Shown one piece after another: positions 26,110-36,332 of a stretch of DNA of 64,000 nt. The stretch lies in contig NZ_BQID01000002.1 of NCBI RefSeq assembly GCF_021602345.1, positions 372,001-436,000 of the forward strand, in the 5' to 3' direction. Source of the DNA: Pseudomonas pharyngis (GTDB lineage: Bacteria > Pseudomonadota > Gammaproteobacteria > Pseudomonadales > Pseudomonadaceae). The position numbers and the translations under genes are program-made. The notes under the pieces are model-generated. The model had not been told where the DNA came from, did not search any database, and was given only the letters and a program-made list of their open reading frames with translations. How positions within the stretch are numbered: the first letter of the stretch is position 1; every line of letters begins with the position of its first letter.

Positions 26110-27515
26110 GTTTGCAACTGCCCGAGTTGTGCCTGCCACGCCGGCTCATCGTCGAGTTGCCGCAGATCCAGCCACAACGCATCGTCATCGATGCGCCCGA
26201 GCACCGGGATCGGCAAGGCGCGCAGCGCGGCTTCCAGATTCAGCAGGTAACGTCCGCGCAGGCGCTTCGACACCAGCGGGCGCAGGCACAGCGCCGCGCT
26301 TGGCAGGCGCGCCACCGGTTGGCTGCCGCTGCCGATCATGCCCAGCGCTGGCATCGCCGTGACGGTCCAGCCCTCGCCCAGCAGTTGGGACAAGGCCGGT
26401 TGCAAGCGTGCGGCCTGGGCCAGAATCTCGGCTTGCGGACGGGTCAGCAAACGCAGGCTCGGCAAGCGTTCGGCCAGCCGATCCGGGTCGCGATAGAGTC
26501 CGAGTACTGCTTCGAGTGCGGCCAGGGTCAGTTTGTCGACCCGCAACGCGCGTTTCAGCGGGTTCTTCTTGATCTTCGCGATCAGGTCCTTGCGCCCGAC
26601 GATCACCCCCGCCTGGGGCCCGCCGAGCAATTTGTCGCCGCTGAAGGTGACGATGTCGGCGCCATCAAGCAACGCTTGACGCACCGTCGGTTCCGCCGGC
26701 AACCCCCAGCGGGTCAGGTCCAGCAGACTGCCGCTGCCAAGATCTTCCAGCAGCGGCAGGTCATGCCGATGGGCCAATACGGCCAGTTCGGAGGTTGGCA
26801 CCCGGGCAGTGAAGCCTTCGATGCTGTAATTGCTCGCGTGCACGCGCATGATCAGGCCGCTGCGTGGGCCGATCGCCGCTTCGTAATCGCGGGCATGGGT
26901 GCGATTGGTGGTGCCGACCTCGTGCAGGCGCACGCCGGCGCGGCTCATGATGTCGGGGATGCGGAACGCGCCGCCGATCTCGATCAACTCGCCACGGGAA
27001 ATGATGCCTTCCTTGCGCGCGCCGAGGCTGTTGAGGGTCAGCAGCACGGCGGCGGCATTGTTGTTGACCACGGTCACGGCTTCGGCGCCAGTCAGTTCGC
27101 GGATCAGGCCTTCGATCAGGTCGTCGCGGTCACCGCGCTTGCCGCTGGCCAGATCGAATTCCAGATTCAACGGATAGCGCGCCGCGAGTTGCACCGCTTC
27201 AATGGCTTCTTCGGGCAACAAAGCGCGCCCGAGGTTGGTGTGCAGCACGGTGCCAGTCAGGTTGAACACCCGGCGCACCTGGCTGCGCTGCTTCAGGGCC
27301 AGGCGTTCAGAAACCCTTCCGGCCAGCGCTTCAGGGCTGATTTCTACGGCGGTCAGTTGCCCTGCCACCACGGCGTCGCGCAAGTCATCCAGTAACTGGC
27401 GAAACCCCGTCACCAGGGCCTCGCGTCCGTAACGCTCGGCCAAGGGCTGGCACGCGGGGTGGCGTAACAGACTGTCGAGGGAAGGCAAACGCAAGGCACA
27501 GACACTGACGGACAT
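26106..27515 (-). CDS. selA: L-seryl-tRNA(Sec) selenium transferase
   Basis: 469 aa from ATG 27515, which has CGGAG 8 nt upstream. PLP enzyme that converts Ser-tRNA-Sec to Sec-tRNA-Sec using selenophosphate. The PLP lysine is Lys295 in [14 protein letters not shown], the same number as in E. coli SelA. The N-terminal part includes [20 protein letters not shown], and [15 protein letters not shown] follows near residue 150. It follows fdhE by 47 bp and overlaps selB. The selenophosphate donor gene selD is not in this window. Confidence 0.96.
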   Translation of the reverse strand: MSVSVCALRLPSLDSLLRHPACQPLAERYGREALVTGFRQLLDDLRDAVVAGQLTAVEISPEALAGRVSERLALKQRSQVRRVFNLTGTVLHTNLGRALLPEEAIEAVQLAARYPLNLEFDLASGKRGDRDDLIEGLIRELTGAEAVTVVNNNAAAVLLTLNSLGARKEGIISRGELIEIGGAFRIPDIMSRAGVRLHEVGTTNRTHARDYEAAIGPRSGLIMRVHASNYSIEGFTARVPTSELAVLAHRHDLPLLEDLGSGSLLDLTRWGLPAEPTVRQALLDGADIVTFSGDKLLGGPQAGVIVGRKDLIAKIKKNPLKRALRVDKLTLAALEAVLGLYRDPDRLAERLPSLRLLTRPQAEILAQAARLQPALSQLLGEGWTVTAMPALGMIGSGSQPVARLPSAALCLRPLVSKRLRGRYLLNLEAALRALPIPVLGRIDDDALWLDLRQLDDEPAWQAQLGQLQT

Positions 27516-27562
27516 CAGGCACTCCGGAAAAAAGCCGATGCGCCTGAGTGTAGACCCTTGCC

Positions 27563-28489
27563 TCATTCGTCTCCTGGCGCCAACAGCAGATTCGGCGCCA
27601 GCCGCTGATAGCCGTCCTGAGCCAGGCGCATGTCGAGCAACAGACTGCCCAGATCCGCCGACAGTGCCTCGCCCTCGCCATCGTTTTCCAGATACAGCAA
27701 CTTCAGATAGCTGTTGCAGCCCGGACAGACTTCAGCGCGCAGCGGCGCCTGATTGGCGGCGTGGCGGTCATCCTCAAGGCTCAGGTATTCCAAGCCTTTG
27801 CTCTGTTCGCAATACACGCACTTGACCCGTACCACATGCCATTCGCAGGCGCACAGCGAACACACCAGATAACGCAGGCCGTTGTGCTTGCCGCGATGGC
27901 GGATCACCCCGGCCATGGCCGGCGAGCCACAGGCCGGGCACTGGCTGAGGCTGTCGCCGGGTGTCAGTTGCAGGTTCGGTGCGCTGAGCAGCCAGTGACT
28001 CCACGCCGCTTGCAGCGCCGCCCCGAGAAACGGCACCAGCGCCGCCGGCACCAGCGAATACTGGCCGCTGACCAGCGCCACGGTCCAGGCGCGCAACTGG
28101 CCGGGGCTGGCGATGCGCAGCGTGGTCACGGCCTCGATCACGGCCGGTTGCTCGGGGGCGACATAACGCTGAAGCAAGGCCTCGAGATACAGCTGCCAAG
28201 TGTCCTCGCGAATCAAGGTGTCGGCGGCAAACGGTGGCATGCCGTGTTGCCGACAGACTTCCAGCCGCTGTTCATCAAGCGGCGCGGTCGAGGGCGGATC
28301 ATCGAGGATTTGCTGTTGGACACGGCACAAACCGGCGATCAAATGCAGGTAATCGGCCAGCGGATGTCCTTCGGCCAAACGTTCCAGACGCTGGGCTCGC
28401 AGCATGAACAGGTTGGGTGGCGGCAAATGCAGAAACGGCGGCGAACTGGCCGCCGCTTCGATTTCTCCGGGTTCGAGGATGGTTGGCAA
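27563..28489 (-). CDS. fdhE: Formate dehydrogenase accessory protein
   Basis: 308 aa. FdhE is a cytoplasmic protein needed for active respiratory formate dehydrogenases. The C-terminal half carries four CxxC pairs (CPACGS, CSLCAC, CVYCEQ, CPGCNS), the rubredoxin-like iron sites of the family. The N-terminus reads [20 protein letters not shown]. The start is TTG at 28489, 3 nt after the fdoI stop, with AAAGGG upstream. It lies directly after the structural subunits, as in other pseudomonads. Confidence 0.93.
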   Translation of the reverse strand: MPTILEPGEIEAAASSPPFLHLPPPNLFMLRAQRLERLAEGHPLADYLHLIAGLCRVQQQILDDPPSTAPLDEQRLEVCRQHGMPPFAADTLIREDTWQLYLEALLQRYVAPEQPAVIEAVTTLRIASPGQLRAWTVALVSGQYSLVPAALVPFLGAALQAAWSHWLLSAPNLQLTPGDSLSQCPACGSPAMAGVIRHRGKHNGLRYLVCSLCACEWHVVRVKCVYCEQSKGLEYLSLEDDRHAANQAPLRAEVCPGCNSYLKLLYLENDGEGEALSADLGSLLLDMRLAQDGYQRLAPNLLLAPGDE

Positions 28490-28492
28490 CTG

Positions 28493-29146
28493 TCAGCCCT
28501 TTTTCGTGACCGGTCGCTCCGGCGGATCCTGGCTTTCCACCTCGCGATACCAGAGTGCATGGTGTTTCCTGGCCCAGGCGCGGCTGACCCAGCCGTGCAT
28601 CATCGCGTCCACCGAGCCCTTGATCCAGATCCCGGCGTAGATGTGAACGATGATGCTCAGGATCAGCACAAACCCCGCCAGTGCGTGCAGCAGCATGGCC
28701 CAGCGAATCGTGGTGATGCCGAAGTAGTGACTGAAATACGCGCGCCAGATCACCAGCCCGGTGAACAGCAATCCGAGCATGCACAGCAGTAAAGTCCAGA
28801 ACAGCAGCTTTTGCCCGGCGTTGTACTTGCCCACCGCCGGCACGGTTTCTTCATCGTTGACCATCACCCGGTCGATGCGCCGCAGCCATTTCCAGTCGTT
28901 GTCGATGAAGAAGTTCGAGCGCCAGAAGCGAAACACCAGGCCCAGGAAGAACACGAACATCAGCACGCCCATGAAGGGGTGCAGGATTCGCGTCCACGGC
29001 CCGCCGCCGAACAGGTTTGTCAGCCAGAACATCGACGGATGAAACAGCGCGAGCCCCGACAGCCCGGCCATGAAGAACAGAATCGCCACCAGCCAGTGAT
29101 TGGTGCGCTGGTTGGCGGTGTAGCGCAGGATCGTCTTGTTGCTCAT
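28493..29146 (-). CDS. fdoI: Formate dehydrogenase cytochrome b556 (gamma) subunit
   Basis: 217 aa with four membrane helices. It begins with [21 protein letters not shown], with the haem-ligand His in the first helix, and has [12 protein letters not shown] and [26 protein letters not shown] with further His ligands. It takes electrons from the beta subunit to the quinone pool. Its start overlaps the fdoH stop (ATGA). The E. coli counterparts are FdnI and FdoI; the choice of name is by similarity only. Confidence 0.93.
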   Translation of the reverse strand: MSNKTILRYTANQRTNHWLVAILFFMAGLSGLALFHPSMFWLTNLFGGGPWTRILHPFMGVLMFVFFLGLVFRFWRSNFFIDNDWKWLRRIDRVMVNDEETVPAVGKYNAGQKLLFWTLLLCMLGLLFTGLVIWRAYFSHYFGITTIRWAMLLHALAGFVLILSIIVHIYAGIWIKGSVDAMMHGWVSRAWARKHHALWYREVESQDPPERPVTKKG

Positions 29147-30078
29147 GGCCGGCCCTCCCCACGTGGGTCGAAGGTGTGCACTGCCGGATCGACGACGTGC
29201 ACCGAGGTGTCGGGCGGATCGGGATGTTCATCTTCCTCGACCCGGTTCGGGCCGATCCGCACGTAATGGAAGAACCCGGCCAGCACCGCCGCGCCCATGG
29301 CCAGCAGACCCAACGGCTTGCTGATGCCTTTCCACAAACCCACCAGCGGACTGATCTCGGGGTTGTCCGGCAGGCCGGCGTAGATTTTCGGGGTGTCGGC
29401 GTGGTGCAGCACGTACATGACGTGGGTGCCGCCGACGCCTTGCGGGTCATACAGGCCGGCGTTGTCGAAGCCACGGCTTTTCAGGTCGACGATGCGTTCG
29501 GCGGCATGGGTTTTCATGTCGTCCTTGGTGCCGAACACGATGGCCCCGGTCGGGCAGGTTTTCACGCAGGCCGGCTCCAGCCCCACCGCCACCCGGTCCG
29601 AACACAGCGTGCATTTGTAGGCCTTGTGGTCCTTCTGCGAAATGCGCGGGATGTTGAACGGGCAACCGGTGATGCAATAACCGCAGCCGATGCAGTGGTC
29701 CTGATCGAAATCGACGATGCCGTTGGCGTGCTTGATGATCGCGCCAGGGCTGGGGCACGCCGCCAGGCAACCTGGCTCGGCGCAGTGCATGCAGCCGTCC
29801 TTGCGGATCAGCCATTCGAGGTTGCCGGCGTCGGTTTCGTGCTCGGTGAAGCGCATCAGCGTCCATGAATCGGCGCTCAGGTCCTGCGGGTTGTCGTAGG
29901 TGCCGTGGTTGTGGCCGACCTCGTCGCGCAGCTCGTTCCATTCCGAGCACGCGACCTGGCAGGCCTTGCAGCCGATGCATTTGGTGGTGTCGATCAGCTT
30001 GGCCACCTGTTCCTGGCCGCGTATTGAAGGCGCCGGCGTGGTGGTGGCCGAGCGGGCAATGATGTCTTGGCTGGCCAT
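29143..30078 (-). CDS. fdoH: Formate dehydrogenase iron-sulfur (beta) subunit
   Basis: 311 aa. Four ferredoxin-type cysteine clusters are visible in order: [45 protein letters not shown] and the split CTLC...[10 protein letters not shown]. Near residues 250-275 a single helix ([17 protein letters not shown]) anchors the protein facing the periplasm. It carries electrons from the Mo/Sec subunit to cytochrome b. It starts 14 bp after the fdoG stop. Confidence 0.95.
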   Translation of the reverse strand: MASQDIIARSATTTPAPSIRGQEQVAKLIDTTKCIGCKACQVACSEWNELRDEVGHNHGTYDNPQDLSADSWTLMRFTEHETDAGNLEWLIRKDGCMHCAEPGCLAACPSPGAIIKHANGIVDFDQDHCIGCGYCITGCPFNIPRISQKDHKAYKCTLCSDRVAVGLEPACVKTCPTGAIVFGTKDDMKTHAAERIVDLKSRGFDNAGLYDPQGVGGTHVMYVLHHADTPKIYAGLPDNPEISPLVGLWKGISKPLGLLAMGAAVLAGFFHYVRIGPNRVEEDEHPDPPDTSVHVVDPAVHTFDPRGEGRP

Positions 30079-30092
30079 CTAAAGATTCTCCA

Positions 30093-33000
30093 TCAGAGCT
30101 TCTCCACGTTGACCAGGAATGACTTGGATTCCGGGGTCTGTGTATTGCCATCGCCGAGAAACGGCACCAGGGTGTTGGTCAGGTAACCGTGGCGCGTCAG
30201 GCCGGTGAAGCCCCAGTGCAGCGGAATGCCGATCTGGTGCACCACCTGGTTGTTGACCTGCAACGGCCGGATCCTTTTGGTCACCACCGCCACCGCTTCA
30301 ATGAACCCGCGCTTGCTGCTCACGCGAACCCGATCCCCGGCGACGATGCCTTTCTCTTTGGCCAACACCTCGCCGATTTCCACGAATTGCTCGGGTTGAG
30401 CAATCGCGTTCAACTTGCAGTGCTTACTCCAGAAGTGGAAATGCTCGGTCAGCCGGTAGCTGGTGGCGGCGTACGGGTAATCCTTGGCCACGCCGAGGCT
30501 GTCCCACACCGAATCGAAGATCCGTGCCGCCGGGTTGCTGGTGGCTTTCTTGTTGTCCGGGTGCAGCGGGTTGATGCCGATCGGCGTTTCGAACGGCTCG
30601 TAATGCTCGGGAAATGGCCCTTCGTTCATCTTGTCGACGGCGAAGAACCGCGCCACGCCTTCGGGGTTCATGATGAACGGGTTCATCCCGGCTTCCGGCG
30701 GCACATCGGCCTTGTAGTCCGGAACATCGGTGCCGCCCCAGGCTTTGCCGTTCCACCAGACCAGGCGTTTTTTCGGATCCCAGGGTTTGCCGGCGACATC
30801 TGCCGAGGCCCGGTTGTACAGAATCCGCCGGTTGGCCGGCCAGGCCCACGCCCAGCCTTGATGCTGATGCATGCCGTAAGGGTCGTTGTTGTCGCGGCGG
30901 GCCATCTGGTTGCCGGCTTCGGTCCAGCTGCCGCAGAAAATCCAGCAGCCGGACGCGGTGCTGCCGTCATCCTTGAGCTGGGCGAACCCGGCCAGTTGCG
31001 AATTGCCCTTGATCGCCGCACCCGTGGCGTCGGTGAAATCGGTGGTGGCGTAGCCGTTGACCTCTTTGGCGATCTCTTCCGGCGAGGGTTCTTCGGCGAT
31101 CTTGTACGGCCACGACAGTTTCAACAGCGGGTCGGCGAATTTGCCGCCCTCCGCCTGATATCGCTCACGCAGACGCAGGAACAGCGCACTCATGATTTGC
31201 ACGTCGGTGCGCGCCTCGCCGGGGCCGTCGGCGCCTTTCCAATGCCATTGCAGCCAGCGGCTGCTGTTGACCAGCGAGCCGTCCTCTTCGGCAAAACAGG
31301 TGGTTGGCAGGCGGATGACTTCGGTCTGGATGTCGGCGCTCTTCACATCGTTGAATGGCCCGACGTGTTCCCAGAACTGCGAGGTTTCGGTGGCCAGCGG
31401 GTCCATCACCACCAGCCATTTCAGTTTGGCCAGCGCCGCCATCACTCGGTTCTTGTCCGGCAACGCGGCGATCGGGTTGAAGCCCTGGCACATGTAGCCG
31501 TTGACCTTGCCCTGCCCCATCAGGTCGAACACCTTGAGGATGTCGTAGTTGGGGATGTCGAGTTTCGGCAGGTAGTGGTAGGCCCACTGATTCTCGGCGG
31601 TGGCATTGGCGCCGTACCAGGCTTTCATCAGGCTGACGTGGAATTTGCTGTAGTTCTGCCAGTAGGACAATTGCCCCGGCCGCAGCGGGACTTGCGTGCG
31701 TTTATGGATGAAGGCCGCGTAATCCTGCTCGGCGTCGGTCGGCAAGGTCAGGTAACCCGGCAGCGCGTTGGACAGCAGACCAAGGTCGGTCAGGCCCTGA
31801 ATGTTCGAGTGCCCACGCAATGCGTTGACCCCGCCGCCGGGCATGCCGACGTTGCCGAGCAACAGTTGCACCATCGCCGCGCTGCGGATGATCTGCGAGC
31901 CGATCGAGTGCTGGGTCCAGCCCAGTGCATAAAGAATCGTCATGGTCTTGCCCGGTGCCGAGCAAGTGGCGATTTCCTCCCAGATCTTTTTCATCGCATC
32001 GACCGGCATGCCGCAGATCTGGCTCGCCAGGTCGATGTTGTAGCGGCTGTAATGCTGCTTCATCAGCTGATAGACGCAGCGCGGGTCCTGCAGGGTCGGG
32101 TCGACTTTCACGAAGCCGTCATCCCCCAGTTCGTAACCCCAGGTGGATTTGTCGGTGTAGCTGCGCTTGGCCGCGTCGTAACCGGTGAACAGCCCGTCCT
32201 CGAAGCCGAATCCGGCTCTGACGATGAACGATACGTCGGTGTAGTTGCGCACGTATTCGTGCTGGATCTTGTCCTCGGTCAGCAGGTAATTGATCAGCCC
32301 GCCCATGAACGCAATGTCGCTGCCGGTGCGAATCGGCGCGTAGTAATCGGCCACGGATGCGGTCCGGGTAAACCTCGGATCGACCACAATCAGCCGCGCG
32401 GCGTTATGCGCCTTGGCTTCGGTCACCCATTTGAAGCCACAAGGGTGGGCTTCTGCTGCGTTGCCGCCCATCACCAGGATCAGATTCGCGTTGGCGATAT
32501 CGGTCCAGGTGTTGGTCATGGCTCCACGGCCGTACGTCGGGGCAAGACTTGCCACCGTCGGGCCGTGTCAGACACGCGCCTGGTTATCGAACCCCAGCAT
32601 GCCGAGACTGCGCACCACCTTGTGGGTGATGTAGCCCGCTTCGTTGGACGCTGCCGACGCCGCGAGGAATCCTGTAGTCAGCCAGCGATTGACTGTCTGG
32701 CCTTGGGCGTTCTGCTCGACGAAATTGGCGTCGCGGTCGGCCTTCATCAGGTCGGCGACGCGGTCGAGGGCTTCGTCCCAGGTGATCCGGGTCCATTCGC
32801 TGCTGCCGGGCTTGCGCACCTGCGGGTACTGCAAGCGGCCGGGGCTGTGAATGAAGTCCAGCAGACCGGCGCCTTTCGGGCACAAAGTGCCGCGGTTGAC
32901 CGGGTGGTCGGCGTCGCCCTCGATATGGATGATGTTTTGCGCAACGTTCTTAGCGGCATCGCCCTGGCTGTACATGATCAAGCCGCAACCGACCGAGCAA

Positions 33001-33158
33001 TACGGGCAGGTGTTGCGGGTTTCATGGGTGTGGGCAAGCTTGAAGTGGCGCACCTGCTCGGCGAAGGCCTGCGTCGGGGCCATGCCCAACGCGCCCAGGC
33101 TAGAGCCTGCAAGGCCGATACCGGCGACCTTGAAGAACTGACGACGGCTGAGATCCAT
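30093..33158 (-). CDS. fdoG: Formate dehydrogenase catalytic (alpha) subunit, selenoprotein
   Basis: 1021 aa if the in-frame TGA at 32568-32570 is read as selenocysteine (residue 197). The surrounding residues DNQARV-Sec-HGPTVASLAPTYG match the Sec site of E. coli FdnG/FdoG closely. The N-terminus has a twin-arginine signal (SRRQFFKVAG), then the 4Fe-4S motif CPYCSVGCG. The remainder is the bis-MGD molybdopterin fold, with GNAAEAHPCGFKW soon after the Sec. It oxidises periplasmic formate to CO2. ATG 33158 has AGGAG 8 nt upstream. A normal caller would split it into two ORFs; it is one gene. Confidence 0.96.
32541..32570 (-). promoter_or_regulatory. Selenocysteine UGA and bacterial SECIS hairpin
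   Basis: The UGA occupies 32568-32570. After 14 nt the mRNA can fold GGCA-AGUCU-UGCC (32553 down to 32541). In E. coli the fdhF and fdnG SECIS loops carry GGUCU or AGUCU at the same place, and this is the SelB-binding feature. Spacing and loop therefore fit a functional bacterial SECIS. Confidence 0.85.
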
Positions 33159-33179
33159 CGTGCACTCCTGATCAGGTGG

Positions 33180-33238
33180 AACCCGGTACTGGTGCCGGGT
33201 TTGTTCTGGACAATCACGGTTGCGGCACACGAGTGCCG
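33180..33238 (-). promoter_or_regulatory. Two inverted repeats in the fdoG leader
   Basis: AACCCGG/CCGGGTT (33180-33201) lies just before the fdoG ribosome site and could fold in the mRNA. CGGCAC-ACGA-GTGCCG (33223-33238) is a perfect 6-bp palindrome about 65-80 bp from the start codon. They could be an operator and a leader hairpin; no known regulator motif was recognised. No clear -24/-12 sigma-54 promoter was found. Confidence 0.35.
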
Positions 33239-33314
33239 ACTTTTTCACTGTAGACAAAGCCTCTGCGACCTGTGTGAAAACCGACCGTCGGCCGTTTGTC
33301 GGAGCATCACCTCC

Positions 33315-33407
33315 CTGTGGGAGCGAGCTTGCTCGCGAAAAGCGGTGTGTCATTCAACATTGATGCTGCCTGACCAGACGCATTCGCGAGCAAGCTCGCT
33401 CCCACAG
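33315..33407. repeat. REPIN: two inverted Pseudomonas REP sequences
   Basis: A 25-nt REP sequence starting CTGTGGGAGCGAGC (33315-33339) is repeated in perfect inverted orientation at 33383-33407, separated by 43 bp. Each copy holds its own palindrome (GCGAGC..GCTCGC). This is the common REP doublet of the P. fluorescens group, spread by a RAYT transposase encoded elsewhere. It lies in the gap between fdoG and patB. Confidence 0.9.
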
Positions 33408-33480
33408 GTTTTGTGTGCTCCTTCAAGGGCATGGGCTTATCATGGCGGGCACGACCCATCTCCGCCTTCAGAGACCGCGC

Positions 33481-34629
33481 ATGACTTTCGATTTTGATCA
33501 GGTATTCGACCGCCACGACACCGGCAGCACCAAGTGGAGCCGCTACCCGGCCGACGTGTTGCCGATGTGGGTCGCTGACATGGATTTCGCCGCCCCGCCG
33601 GTGGTCATCGAGGCGCTGCAACAACGTCTGCTGCACCCGTTGGTGGGCTACAGCGTGGCCCAGGACAACCTGCGCGAGGCCATCGTCGCCGACCTCTGGA
33701 ACAAGTTCGCCTGGCGCGTGAAACCGCAAGAGCTGATCTTCCTGCCGGGCGTGGAGTCGGGCTTCAACATGGCGCTCAAGGCGCTGGTGCAACCGCAGCA
33801 GAACGTCGTGGTGCAAACCCCGAACTACCCGCCACTGCGCCATGCACCGGGTCATTGGGGCCTGAACAAGGTCGAACTGGAATTCAACGCCCAGGCCGAC
33901 GGCAGCTACGCCACCCCGCTGGACGCACTGCGTGAATCCCTGAAAGGTGGCGGCGCCCTGCTGCTGAGCAACCCGCACAATCCGATCGGCAAGGTCTTTG
34001 GCCGTGAAGAACTGCAAGCCGTGGCGGACATCTGCGTGGCGCAGGACGCCTGGATCATCTCCGACGAGATCCATGCCGAGCTGTGCTACGACGGCCGCGT
34101 GCACATTCCGACCGCGTCCCTGAGCCCGGAAATATCCCGCCGCACCATCACCCTGATGTCGGCGAGCAAGGCCTACAACATTGCCGGCCTCAAAACCTCG
34201 TTCATGATCATCCAGGACGCGGCCCTGCGCGAACGCGTCAACCACGCCCGCTGCGGCATGGTCGACAGCGTCAACCCGCTGGGCATGGAAGCCACCCGCG
34301 TGGCCTACAGCGAAGCCGGCCCGTGGCTTGAGGCGCTGAAACAGTACCTGCAAGCCAACCGTGACTGGCTGGTGGACGCGGTGCGCAACCGCTTGCCCGG
34401 GGTGACCCTCAATGTGCCGCAAGGCACGTACCTGGCCTGGCTCGACTGCTCGGCGCTGGATCTGGACGACCCGCAGAAGTTCTTCCTGGACCACGCTCGT
34501 GTCGGCCTCAGCCCGGGTCTGGACTTTGGCGACCACAGCCAGCAATTCGTGCGCCTGAACTTCGGTTGCCCGCGTTCGATGCTGGAAGAAGGCATTGCCC
34601 GGATGGAGCGAGCCCTCAAGTCCCGGTAA
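33481..34629 (+). CDS. patB: PatB/MalY-type PLP-dependent C-S lyase
   Basis: 382 aa fold-type I aminotransferase-like protein. It starts MTFDFDQVFDRHDTGSTKWS and has PMWVADMDF, the PatB/MalY hallmark. The PLP lysine lies in SASKAYNIAGLKTSF near residues 225-240; NPHNPIGKVF and DEIHAEL are typical of the fold. Members act as cystathionine beta-lyases and release H2S or thiols from cysteine conjugates. The frame is open upstream to 33415, but the family start is ATG 33481. The REPIN lies just upstream. Confidence 0.88.
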   Translation: MTFDFDQVFDRHDTGSTKWSRYPADVLPMWVADMDFAAPPVVIEALQQRLLHPLVGYSVAQDNLREAIVADLWNKFAWRVKPQELIFLPGVESGFNMALKALVQPQQNVVVQTPNYPPLRHAPGHWGLNKVELEFNAQADGSYATPLDALRESLKGGGALLLSNPHNPIGKVFGREELQAVADICVAQDAWIISDEIHAELCYDGRVHIPTASLSPEISRRTITLMSASKAYNIAGLKTSFMIIQDAALRERVNHARCGMVDSVNPLGMEATRVAYSEAGPWLEALKQYLQANRDWLVDAVRNRLPGVTLNVPQGTYLAWLDCSALDLDDPQKFFLDHARVGLSPGLDFGDHSQQFVRLNFGCPRSMLEEGIARMERALKSR

Positions 34630-34724
34630 TCAAGTCAGCGTAAATCCAAGCGTCAATCCGATCGAACTCAGCGCAAGCGGGTCGGGTCAACCGGCCTACT
34701 TGCCATGAGACCCGGAGATTGACG

Positions 34725-35582
34725 ATGACCGACTATCCAAAACCCCCGTTCCCGAAACAGGCGCAGCCGGTTCCCGGTTCACAGCGCAAGATGGAGCCGT
34801 ATCCTGATTGCGGCGAACAGAGCTACACCGGCTCCGGTCGGCTGGCCGGCAAGATTGCCTTGATCACCGGTGCCGACAGTGGCATCGGTCGGGCGGTGGC
34901 GATCGCCTTTGCTCGCGAAGGTGCCGATGTAGCGGTCGCCTACTTGAATGAACATGAAGATGCCAAGGAAACCGCGCGCTGGGTCGAACAGGCCGGTCGC
35001 CAGTGCCTGTTGCTGCCTGGAGACATTGCGCAGAAAGCCCAGTGCCAGGCGTTGGTGGACCAAACCGTCGAGCGCTTCGGCCGCATCGACGTGCTGGTCA
35101 ACAACGCCGCCTTCCAGATGACCCACGAAACCTTCGAGGAGATTCCCGACGACGAATGGGTGATGACCTTCGACGTCAACATCACCGCGATCTTCCGCCT
35201 GTGTCAGGCCGCCATCAAACACATGGGACCTGGCTCCTCCATCATCAACACCAGTTCGATCAACTCGGACATGCCCAAGCCCACCCTGCTCGCCTACGCC
35301 ACCACCAAAGGCGCGATCGCCAATTTCACCGGTGGACTGGCGCAGATGCTCGGTCCGCGGGAAATCCGCGTGAATTGCGTGGCGCCGGGGCCGATCTGGA
35401 CGCCGCTGATTGTCTCGACCATGCCCGATGAGGAAGTGCAGCATTTTGGCGAGCAAACACCACTCGGGCGTCCCGGCCAGCCAGTGGAGGTTGCGCCGAT
35501 CTACGTGCTGCTGGCATCGGATGAAGCCAGCTACATCACCGGCCAGCGCTATGGCGTGACCGGCGGCAAACCGATGCTCTGA
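34725..35582 (+). CDS. SDR-family oxidoreductase, YghA-like
   Basis: 285 aa. A Pro-rich N-terminal extension of about 45 residues (PKQAQPVPGSQRKMEPYPDC) before the fold is typical of the YghA/YdaD group. Cofactor motif ITGADSGIG, then NNAAFQMTHETF, NTSSINSD and YATTKGAIANFTGG. It ends YGVTGGKPML. ATG 34725 has GGAG 10 nt upstream. Members are NADP-dependent aldehyde/alcohol oxidoreductases, often stress-induced. Confidence 0.88.
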   Translation: MTDYPKPPFPKQAQPVPGSQRKMEPYPDCGEQSYTGSGRLAGKIALITGADSGIGRAVAIAFAREGADVAVAYLNEHEDAKETARWVEQAGRQCLLLPGDIAQKAQCQALVDQTVERFGRIDVLVNNAAFQMTHETFEEIPDDEWVMTFDVNITAIFRLCQAAIKHMGPGSSIINTSSINSDMPKPTLLAYATTKGAIANFTGGLAQMLGPREIRVNCVAPGPIWTPLIVSTMPDEEVQHFGEQTPLGRPGQPVEVAPIYVLLASDEASYITGQRYGVTGGKPML

Positions 35583-35672
35583 ACCGCCTGCCAGAAAAAG
35601 TGAACCGCTGGACACGGCGACCTCTCCATACCTTCATGGCCCGTTCGGGTTGCAAGAGATCAGGAGGTCGTC

Positions 35673-36284
35673 ATGTCTGCGCCTATTATCAAACTCTTCA
35701 CCCAGCCGAACTTTGCCTGGACCGACATCCGCCGCGAAGAAGAGGCACATCCGCGTCATTACCTTGCTCACCTGCTGTTGCTGGCCCTCGTCCCGGCGGT
35801 GTGCCTGTTCATTGGCACCACGTATGTCGGCTGGAGCCTGGCAGTGGGTGAAACCGTGAGGCTCAGCAGTGCCAGCGCCTTGCAGCTGAGTGTCCTGCTC
35901 TATATCACCATCGTGGTCGGCGTGGCGATCATTGGCGGTTTCATCCGCTGGATGTCGCGTACCTTCGATGCGCGGCCGACACTCAACCAGTGCATCGGTT
36001 TCGCGGCGTACACCGTCACCCCGTTTTTCATCGCCGGTCTCGCCGGCCTGTATCCCAGCCGTTGGCTGGCGGTGCTGGTGCTCGGCGCTGCATCGATCTA
36101 TTCGACATTCCTGTTGTTCGTCGGCCTGCCGACCTTCATGCACGAGCGCAAGGAACAGGGCCTGTTGTACTCGGCCAGTGTCTGGGGTGTAGCGCTGCTG
36201 GTGCTGGTGACGTTGTTGGTGTCGATGATCCTGCTGTGGTTCAACGTGCTGACGCCGGAATACCTGCGCACGACTGCAGGTTAG
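35673..36284 (+). CDS. Yip1-family integral membrane protein
   Basis: 203 aa with about five membrane helices. The cytoplasmic start (FTQPNFAWTDIRREEEAHPR) and the helix region LPTFMHERKEQGLLYSASVWG fit the Yip1/DUF1282 group. Function is unknown. RBS AGGAGG lies 7 nt before the ATG, one of the best ribosome sites in the window. It lies 48 bp before the antiporter gene and may be cotranscribed with it. Confidence 0.8.
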   Translation: MSAPIIKLFTQPNFAWTDIRREEEAHPRHYLAHLLLLALVPAVCLFIGTTYVGWSLAVGETVRLSSASALQLSVLLYITIVVGVAIIGGFIRWMSRTFDARPTLNQCIGFAAYTVTPFFIAGLAGLYPSRWLAVLVLGAASIYSTFLLFVGLPTFMHERKEQGLLYSASVWGVALLVLVTLLVSMILLWFNVLTPEYLRTTAG

Positions 36285-36332
36285 GCCGATCATGTCGGGG
36301 CGGCATCGAACTGACCTTACGGGCCGCGCGTC

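Noticed and set aside
30093-33158. fdoG as a pseudogene or frameshifted gene with a stop in the middle
   Set aside because: The stop is a UGA at the known Sec position, with SECIS, selA, selB and selC in the same operon.
30189-33497. A 1102-codon open frame antisense to fdoG
   Set aside because: It mirrors the G/C-rich third positions of fdoG, reads straight through the SECIS region and shows no protein-like domain; fdoG has full family evidence on the other strand.
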